In this document: positions 56,096 through 64,000 of the stretch, in pieces
Layout of the letters: each line of letters opens with the position of its first letter
How positions within the stretch are numbered: position 1 is the first letter of the stretch
Source of the DNA: Flaccisagitta enflata
Taxonomy: Eukaryota; Chaetognatha; Sagittoidea; Aphragmophora
DNA: 64,000 bases
Reading direction: 5' to 3'
NCBI GenBank assembly: GCA_965153355.1
Contig: OZ231127.1
Span: 50,468,001 to 50,532,000 of the forward strand
The notes under the pieces: model-generated
Database searches by the model: none
What the model saw: only the letters and a program-made list of their open reading frames with translations
Told to the model about the DNA's origin: nothing
Position numbers and translations under genes: made by a program

Positions 56096-57022
56096 TTAGT
56101 TGCGTGCTACGCGACTCACCCCTCTTTGTCGGTCCATCAGTCGGTTGGTCGGTCGTTCGGTTGGTCCGTTGGTCCCTTTTGGGCAGCGGCCCCGAAGGGG
56201 CTGGTGACATATGCTTTCACACATGGTGAGAATTTCTCCTTCTTCTCCTTCTCCTTCTTCTCCTCCGTCCACCCCCTTCAAAGCTCATATCCTAGTCTTG
56301 GGGCTCAAATCCCAGCCTTGAGGCCCAAATCCTAGTCTAGAGGACCAAATTCTAGCCTCAAGGCTCAAATCCTAACCTCAAGGCTCAAATCCTAACCTCG
56401 AGGCTCAAATCCTAACCTCGAGGCTCAAACCCCAGCCTCGAGGCTCAAACCCCAGCCTCGAGGCTCATATCCCAGCCTGGAGTCTCAAATCCCAGCCTAA
56501 AGCCTTAAATCCCAGCCTCAAGCTTCAAATCCCAGGGTTGAGGCTAAAATCCCAGGGTCTTGGCCTAAATCCTAGCATCTTAGCTCAAACCACAGTCTCG
56601 AAGCTCAAATCACAGCCTCAAGGCTCAAATCACCATCTCAAGGCTCAAATCACCACCTTGAGGCTCAAATCACCCCCTCTAGGCTTAAATCACAGCCTCA
56701 AGGGTCAAATCACTGCCTCATGGCTCATATCCCATTTTTGGTGCTAAAATTCAAGGCTAGAGCTTCAAAACCTGCTTAGCATAGGTCATCGGCCCCTTCA
56801 GAGCCGCTTCCCTCTCACCATCACACACCCACAAATACTCACATAGGGGCAACGGGTACCGCTGACCATCTTACGCTTTTGCGACTATTTTACTTTTTGG
56901 CGTTTTTGAGCTTTTTGAGCTCACTGATCCTGCTCAAATGCCCATTTGATCTTTTCTATCACCGCCCCTACCCACCCGCACGTGACTGGGGCCATGGGGT
57001 AACCGTGTATCCTGCCTTGTTT
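56094..57022 (-). mobile_element. Long HINE (minus) containing a minisatellite foldback
   Basis: 3' end TTTTAGTTGCGTGCTACGCG then ACTC; GTCGGTTGGTCGGTCG; the foldback 56165-56815; GGGTACCGCTGACCATCTTA; 5' end CCCGCACGTGACTGGGGCCA then TATCCTGCCTTGTTTC. It shows the foldback modules are internal cargo of a HINE subfamily. Confidence 0.65.
56165..56815. repeat. 20-bp minisatellite with inverted arms
   Basis: Left arm GGGCAGCGGCCCCGAAGGGG / TATGCTTTCACACAT; right arm ATAGGTCATCGGCCCCTTCA / GAGCCGCTTCCC. About 22 units of CTCAAATCCCAGCCTCGAGG between. Confidence 0.85.
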
Positions 57023-57546
57023 CTTCTTTTCTACCCTTTGATTTTTCCCCATCTCCAAACACTTTGATTTTATTCCCACCGGAGCTGAGAGAATGTGCAA
57101 AAGTTTCTTGTGTGTTCGACTGTACTTGCATTGTTTACTTCACTTAGTCACGTTAATGTGCTTCTTAACCCCGCTTTGTCAAACATTCCGTCAGTCTGTT
57201 CATCCATTCGTCTGGCGAATTCACCAAATTGGAGTTTTGTTAGCATTTCAGGGCACAGTCTCGCGTTTCAGCCATGCCAAAATAAAGATTTCACACTATC
57301 TTCTTGTGTATTGAACTTCTGAAAATTGAGCTCCTGAGTCGCGCTGATAGCGCACCCATTTGCCATTCCATTTCCCATGAGAATTTAGCCCCCCCCCCTT
57401 CATTCTCTGTCTTCTACGTTGGTGGTCGTGAACGTCCATCTGATGTCGATATATTAGCCATATTGTAAGACCCCGTTTCATTTCTCACGAATTGTAAAAA
57501 GTTAATCACGCGTAAATATGATATGCGATTGCGGGGGGAAAGGGCC

Positions 57547-57654
<108 letters not shown>

Positions 57655-58039
57655 CGGAGGACAAAGAAGTGACATGGGAAACGATCGGCACTTCGGTATC
57701 CAAGTGGTCATTCACCCTCTCGCGCGAGAACGTTCACTGACCGGAACTCATGAACGGCGTTACTAATACTCTCAGTCGTGATGGCATTACTAATACTATA
57801 TATCCTCAGTCGTGATGAGTGCATTTCTCTTCTCTCTTCGGGCTTTTGAGGAGATTCATCCTGCCCATCTCAGGGATTTTATGGGAGACATTTGACACTC
57901 AGTTCTTGCGCTCTACCCATGAGTCACGATGCATCAATTCAAAATCGGTACGCACAGTTTGAACGAAGATACAATTCGCAAGAACTATCTTATTTGTTGT
58001 ATGAGTGCGTCTGCTGAAGCGGCCATCGGGGGCCCAGGA

Positions 58040-58230
58040 TCAGGACCCCTGTGAGAAAAAAAAGAGGATGGAAAAAAAAGAACGGAAAAGGAACAACAAA
58101 GAAGAACGGAAAATGATGAAAAAAATGGAGAGAAAAAAAAAAGGAAAAAAAGAAAAAAAAAACAGAGGGAAAAAAAAAAAGGGAAAAACAAGGAAAACAA
58201 GGGGAAAAAAGAAGAAAAAAAGAAACCCCA
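58040..58230. repeat. A/G-rich low-complexity tract
   Basis: GAAAAAAAAG-type purine DNA. Its long minus-strand Phe-rich frame is an artefact. Confidence 0.9.
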
Positions 58231-58274
58231 GTGCAATACAATCCCTAAGACTATTCTTAACTTTATATCTAACA

Positions 58275-58297
58275 CTAACCCTAACCCTAACCCTAAC
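58275..58297. repeat. Interstitial telomeric (CCCTAA)n, three perfect units
   Basis: CTAACCCTAACCCTAACCCT and a few more bases. Consistent with a TTAGGG telomere type in this genome. Confidence 0.8.
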
Positions 58298-58299
58298 TC

Positions 58300-58945
58300 G
58301 GCGTACCCGCTTTCAAGTGTTTTACCGCTAAGAAAAAGCTCAAGCACGATACCTACAAGATATCTACAAGATATCTACAAAAAGAACCGGGATCGAGCAT
58401 CCCAAGTATTTTGACAAACTAGGCTCATGAAATCTTTGTTTGTAAACAAGCATTGTTTACAACCTGGCGAATGACCGAAGGATCCAAGGACCTGTCATAA
58501 TTTTTGCATCTAATGGATATATGCGAGGGCGCGCCTTTAAATGCGTCACTCTTGCGCGAACAACAAAGAATAGTGGGACAGGGTGTTTCATGATCTCATA
58601 TCTCGCGTTTCCGTTATTGTCATGCGCGTACTCAAAGACCATGCAATTCCTCCAATTCACCCTCAGAGATCACCTTTTGTATTTCCTCACATAAAACCCC
58701 TTCATTCGATCCGAGCCACATAAAAAAAAAATTCATTTGCATATATCACGTGAGTTTCTATTCTATTCATTTCCATCTTATCTAACGTGGATCTTCATCA
58801 AATCAGGATTTCTTTCATTCTGCATTTTCCGGATATTTTCGTGTCTTGAATTTTGTGTGAGGTGGAGAATTCATTAAAATGAGTGGACGCGCGGATTCGG
58901 CTCAATTCGCTCATGAATGTATATTTGCTTACGTGGCCTGGAGTT
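58300..58945. other. Gene-free stretch
   Basis: AAGATATCTACAAGATATCTAC short direct repeats near 58355; no gene recognised. Confidence 0.4.
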
Positions 58946-58950
58946 GATTT

Positions 58951-59085
58951 CAGTGAATGAATGAATGAATGAATAAATGAATGAATGAATGAATGAATGA
59001 ATGAATGAATGAATGGATGATTAAATGAATGAATGAATGAATGAATGAATGAATGAATGAATGAATAAATGAATTGACGAATGAA
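58951..59085. repeat. (GAAT)n microsatellite
   Basis: Mostly perfect AATG units, with a few point changes. His-Ser-Phe-Ile frames on the minus strand are artefacts. Confidence 0.95.
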
Positions 59086-59185
59086 TATGTGAACGAACCT
59101 GTCAAGAGTGAATGGAAGAGCGAAGAGGAATGAATGAGACGTGGCAAAAATATTTATCATATGTGGAAATTGCCCATAGTCTTGT

Positions 59186-59773
59186 AACACCCTGTGCAGG
59201 AAATTTGGCACAAACGTATTGACACAAAAACGATATTTCTAGATGGCCCAGTGAGTTGAAATTTGAAACATAACCTCCTGACTAGCTCTACTGGACGTAA
59301 GAATGCGCCGTTGATCAGTCATGCGACCACTCTCTGCCATAGAAAGCTTCAAACAAGAAATGCGGTGTTAGATTTTGATGGGTTTTTACCGGCAAAATTT
59401 GATGAAGGGAAACACTTATACTTGATGCCATTTTAAAACTACTGGGGTGGTCTGAAGCAAGCAGTGTATGCAGGGGGTTACTAAGTTGAGTCCCTCAATG
59501 CTGTGCAGCACCGGATCCACGCCTAAATCTGCAAAATCGACTGACAAGCTATCATCTATCTTTTTGCTTGATCAAAGACAAAATTGTCAAATCTGCGGCT
59601 TATAGACCCTATTTGACATTCAAATAAATTGATATTTACTGCTTTTTGACTCTTACGTATTTATAATAACAATATTTTTGCATTCCAGCCATATTTTGGA
59701 CAGATTTTATCTATTTTGAACAGTTATCAATTGTTTTATTGGACTTGTGCCAAATTTCCTGCTCAGGGTGTTA
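59186..59773. mobile_element. ~590-bp non-autonomous element with ~28-bp TIRs
   Basis: Ends ACACCCTGTGCAGGAAATTT and, inverted, ACACCCTGAGCAGGAAATTT, each followed by GGCACAA. TA flanks both sides. The centre has no frame. Confidence 0.8.
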
Positions 59774-59862
59774 ACAACAAAAAACATGGTTAGACATGCA
59801 CACCATCTTGTAGAATAACATTACTTTTCCTTCTTTTTGTCCCTCTTCCCTTCTTTTTTCTT

Positions 59863-59867
<5 letters not shown>

Positions 59868-59914
<47 letters not shown>

Positions 59915-59948
59915 GTCTCTCTGCCTCTCTCTCTCTCTCTCTCTCTCT
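59868..59948. repeat. (CT)n microsatellite
   Basis: CT units with GTCT interruptions. Confidence 0.95.
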
Positions 59949-60156
59949 CCACCCTTATCTCCGGCTGTTGTTGGTGAAATCAAGACATCCGAGAGATCAG
60001 GTCGCGTTTGAATGAAGACGCAAAATGGCGTGAAGCAGAAAAAAGCGCGGAAAATTGGAATGAATAGAAAAGAAAAAGAAAAAGGAAAAGGAAAAAAGAA
60101 GATCAGAGATAGATAGTAAACAGAGGAAAATAACGAGGAAAAAGAAGATGGTGGAG

Positions 60157-60313
<157 letters not shown>

Positions 60314-60319
60314 ATTAAG

Positions 60320-61480
60320 TGTTTTCGCGTTCCACGTCAAGAGGATGAATGGAATATCATCGCCTGATCATCTTTCCCTTATCTTTTCATTAGACGTACA
60401 TCTTTTTTTTACCTTGGTCATTTTTTTTCCTTTTCGGGTGTGCCTCAACACCTATCAAAGCGGTGTTATCTATTCATCTACGTCTGTTGGTTGGTCTGTC
60501 TGTCTATCTCTCTGCTTGTCGGTCTGTCCATAATCGCAACCACATTCTGTCACTAACCTTATCCGTTGCTTATATTTTCATGAAAAATAATGCTATCATC
60601 ATCCCTAACCCGAACGCCAACCTTAATCCTCACATGACAAGTGGAACAGTATCCCCCACTATACCCATACTGAAATAAATAGAAGATGGCCCAGTGAGCC
60701 CTCAATGACTGGTGACTACGCGCATCACTCCTAGTTTTCCATTTAGTAAAACTAACTTGGCAAGTATGTAACACCATGCACCGTCCTGATGTACAGATTT
60801 GAGTAAGATTTTACGAGAACCCCCCTCCCCCCTCAAAAAAAATGTATCCCCCCTCCCTTATAGGTGTTGGCCTTGTAAAAGGTCAAAACTTTAGTTGCAA
60901 GACAAAATCCAAAATATCTTGTTGGCGCCATTTGAATTGACAAAAGCTATAAATAATTTGGAAAAAAGTCGAAGAATACCTTTGGCTTTTTGAGACCTGC
61001 GGAGGAATTTGGTTTTCCCTTTTTCCCGTGAGTCTTTTGAGGAAGTTGGTGCTTTTTTCGGGCCGAAAGAGCCTACGTATGAAATTAACAGCTAAGAAAG
61101 AGCTAATTCTCCTCTTTTAGATGACGCCAAGCAGAATTCTGTGCGATCAATAGTTTTGGAGCTATGAATTTATGAATCTTTTTTTACTTTTCCTCATTTT
61201 TTGCGTTTTCCCAAAAAACGAGGAATCGAGTTAATTGAAGTCTGTTTGAACTTTAAAATGTCCTAGGTGATAATTATGTATCCTGGCAGCACAGTCTCTC
61301 TCTCATTTCAACTCCGGACTCTATGAGAGGCTTTGTCTGTCAGTCCATCCATCAGTCTGTTGGTCCGTATGTCCATCCGAGTGGAATAGTGGAAAAACAA
61401 GGTTTAGATACTTGGGTTGGGGTGGGGTTGGGGTTGGATGCTTGGCCTGGTTTTTCTGTCTACTCTCTCTGTCCTCTGTC
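60320..61480. other. Gene-free stretch
   Basis: I see only short GTCT tracts (60485-60530) and unrecognised AT-rich DNA. Confidence 0.4.
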
Positions 61481-61484
61481 TCCA

Positions 61485-61631
<147 letters not shown>

Positions 61632-61825
61632 TCTTTCTCTTAGCATTTACGACTTTTTTCCTACGGCGATTAGCCGCCTTTATTGGTAGTCCTTAGAATG
61701 AAATTCAAGGTGCTGTTCTTTAGGGGGGGGGGGAGTTTTCGGGGGGCTACCTGAACTTAAACTTGTTTCGTTTTGCTTTTTTCTGATCACCGTCTGTTAC
61801 CGCTTAAGGTCTGTTTTAAGGTCGC

Positions 61826-61900
61826 GGACTCGCGACTTTATGAGATACTTTGTCCGTCCGTCGGTCCGTCGGTAATGCTCGAGTCGAAAAGTGTGGCATG
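61826..61900 (-). mobile_element. HINE 3' end (minus)
   Basis: AAGGTCGCGGACTCGCGACT, TTGTCCGTCCGTCGGTCCGT then CGAGTCGAAAAGTGTGGC. The 5' end is absent. Confidence 0.6.
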
Positions 61901-62767
61901 ATGCTGTTGGGATTGTATGTATGTGGAAGGAAAGTGATGGGAGTTTTGTACGCCCATGTCCACCCGTCTGTGAAGATATCGTTACCCCGCGTTACCTGTT
62001 ACAATTTCACCACATCCCTTAACTTCACCCCGCATTTTAATTTGGTATGTCAGCACAGTTTGACAAGACAAAGAAGACTGAATGGGAGGAGAAGTACTCG
62101 ATGATACCGCAGCTCAGCAGGTACACGCCTCTTTACCTTGATTAGCGGAATCTGCAGGCGGGGCTTTTTTTTTTGCCGAAATGCGCGCTTAAACTCGAGT
62201 CTTTGACAGAAGTTTTTTTTTTGTGTGTGTACATATTAAAGATCAAATATCTTAAGAAAACATCGGAAAGATTGTGTTCTGTTCTGAGTGTGTTCCTCTT
62301 AAACAGACGAGACTGCAAATCAAAGGGAATCTTGAAAAGAAGAAAAAAGGATGAAAGCGCAATTGCGGTAATGATATGACGGTGATAATTTTTTGTTTTG
62401 TTTTGTTTTAAGCGAAAGCGGGTTTGAGTCTTGAAGTATGGATTAAGATTGAATACAGATTGATACAATCCGTCTTAACACGCGCAGTCTCATCAAAGGA
62501 CGTTGTGTTTGTCATACTTATGTTCTATTCAGTGATAGTCTCAAAGATCCTCACTTGTTCATCTTTTGTACTCAGCTATATATCCTTTCCACGAGAATCA
62601 CGGTTTGTATTGAATTTCATCGAGCTTCATTGACTAATTTAACCGGTTATACGCGCAAAAAACAACGAGACAACGGAAACGACAAACACGGTAGCAATTC
62701 ATCATCAAAACCAACAAAAACAACAGAAAATCTAACAACGAAACAAAACAAAAACGCAACAAAATGA
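61901..62767. other. Gene-free stretch
   Basis: No recognisable gene or repeat. Confidence 0.35.
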
Positions 62768-62774
62768 CAACATC

Positions 62775-62847
<73 letters not shown>

Positions 62848-62866
62848 CAACAACAACAACAGTAAT

Positions 62867-62936
<70 letters not shown>

Positions 62937-62955
62937 GCAACAACAACAAAAACAA
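62768..62955. repeat. (CAA)n microsatellite
   Basis: About 60 units with few interruptions; the poly-Leu/poly-Cys frame is an artefact. Confidence 0.97.
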
Positions 62956-63479
62956 CTTCAACAAGAACACAGCATCAACAAAAACGAAGGCCAATGGCGC
63001 ATAAAGCAGTTTTGTGGAGGTTTTTTTTAGAATGGTTTTGTCAATCTTTCGGTCTCTCCATTAGCTTGTCTATATGTCTGTCTGTCTGACTTCACTTCTA
63101 TAGGTCTTCCCTCCACCCCCTCCCCCCCCCCCAAAAAAAAAACAACCCAATAAACAAGTGGAATATTCCTCAATTTCCGCGCAATTATTTTCACCCCTAA
63201 ATCGGTCCCAACTCTCTCCTCCTTTTCTTTTCTTTTCTTTTCTTATTACTCCCAAAACGACGCTTGGATTTCCTATGGGAGGAGGAAGCGAAAAAAAGGA
63301 GGAAGAGGAAAATAGAAGAAGAAGAAGAGGAAAAAGAGAGGAATTGTTCTCCGATGACGGATCCTCTTCTCTCTCCTTTTGTACCTCTCGATTGTGATGG
63401 AAATCTTGGAATCTCGTAAAGAATAAGATGAAGGGGGTGACAAAGAAGAAAAGGCTGAAAAGCGGTAACGACAATGAAG

Positions 63480-63745
63480 ACGAGGACAACTAAGACGACG
63501 ACGATGATGACGACGACGACGATGAAGACGACGACGAAGACGATAAATGGAGCTGGTCTCCGTCATGTCTCACGCGAATGCGAGCAAAGGGAGCGGAAAA
63601 GAGAATAACAGAAGCGTCGTCGTCCATCACCGTCGTCATCATTATCATCATCATCACCATCGTCTATGATAAAGCTTCTTCGCTGTCGTCTCCGACTTAT
63701 ACCCTCGCATGTATTCCGTCCGTCGCTTTCGTCGTCGTCGTTGTC
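63480..63745. repeat. (GAC)n and (GTC/ATC)n trinucleotide tracts
   Basis: GACGACGAC-rich at 63493-63543 and the complementary GTCGTC/ATCATC type at 63616-63750, so the pair could fold. The rest of the window to 64000 shows no gene. Confidence 0.75.
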
Positions 63746-64000
63746 ATCTTGTTCGTCATCGTCATCTTCTTGGCGCGCGTATAAAACGATTCGCGCGACC
63801 GACGAAGTCGATGATATTTCTTAATGACGCGACGGGAAAGCATTTTTTCCGGAAATTGACTCGCTTTTTCTCGTAATTTTTGGCATTTTTAGCCAATACA
63901 TCAATTCCACTCTCCAACTGACTGGCTTTTCTCCTTTCTCGTTGGCTTTTTATTTCCACGATTAACGCTTTTTACCTACGAACTCATCTCAACCCATTGA

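Overview
The window is nuclear DNA of a multicellular animal. Its genes are split by GT-AG introns, it has metazoan gene families, TTAGGG-type telomere-like tracts, and a very heavy load of simple repeats and non-autonomous transposons. I cannot name the species. The dominant dispersed repeat carries a (GTCY)n microsatellite and a terminal 3' hairpin, the plan of the 'mini-me/DINE-1' and 'pearl' (bivalve, echinoid) elements, so an aquatic invertebrate is my guess, not a result.

Layout. 0-9.6 kb holds three minus-strand housekeeping genes: the 5' end of a histidine acid phosphatase (cut by the window edge), an AP-4 beta-adaptin-like gene whose trunk is uninterrupted by introns, and a complete ten-exon MFSD1 (lysosomal MFS transporter, 477 aa). 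9.6-23.8 kb has no gene I can support; it is rolling-circle-like (HINE) elements, foldback elements, a 155-bp tandem array and microsatellites. 23.8-38.4 kb is one plus-strand gene. Joining 14 exons by hand, with every intron phase agreeing, gives an 813-residue secreted protein: a signal peptide, a long cysteine-rich region built of exon-sized modules, and a C-terminal von Willebrand A domain with an intact metal site. Its introns hold several transposons, including a 2.8-kb pogo/Tigger-like element and a foldback with a clean 10-bp target duplication. 38.4-48.3 kb is again repeats, including a hAT-like element with a perfect 8-bp target duplication nested in another transposon. 48.3-52.3 kb has two minus-strand two-HMG-box genes, evidently paralogues, flanking a small plus-strand three-exon gene for a 105-residue secreted peptide with the six-cysteine C-C-CC-C-C spacing of a knottin. 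52.3-64 kb is microsatellites, HINEs and MITEs, with one possible unidentified exon near 55.4 kb.

Acid phosphatase, AP-4 and MFSD1 all relate to the endolysosomal system, but I see no evidence beyond adjacency that they are co-regulated. Open frames made of Ser-Leu, Arg-Glu, Phe-Leu or His-Ser repeats are microsatellite translations and are not annotated as genes. Exon joins were made by reading splice sites and checking phase and length; none is supported by transcript data.
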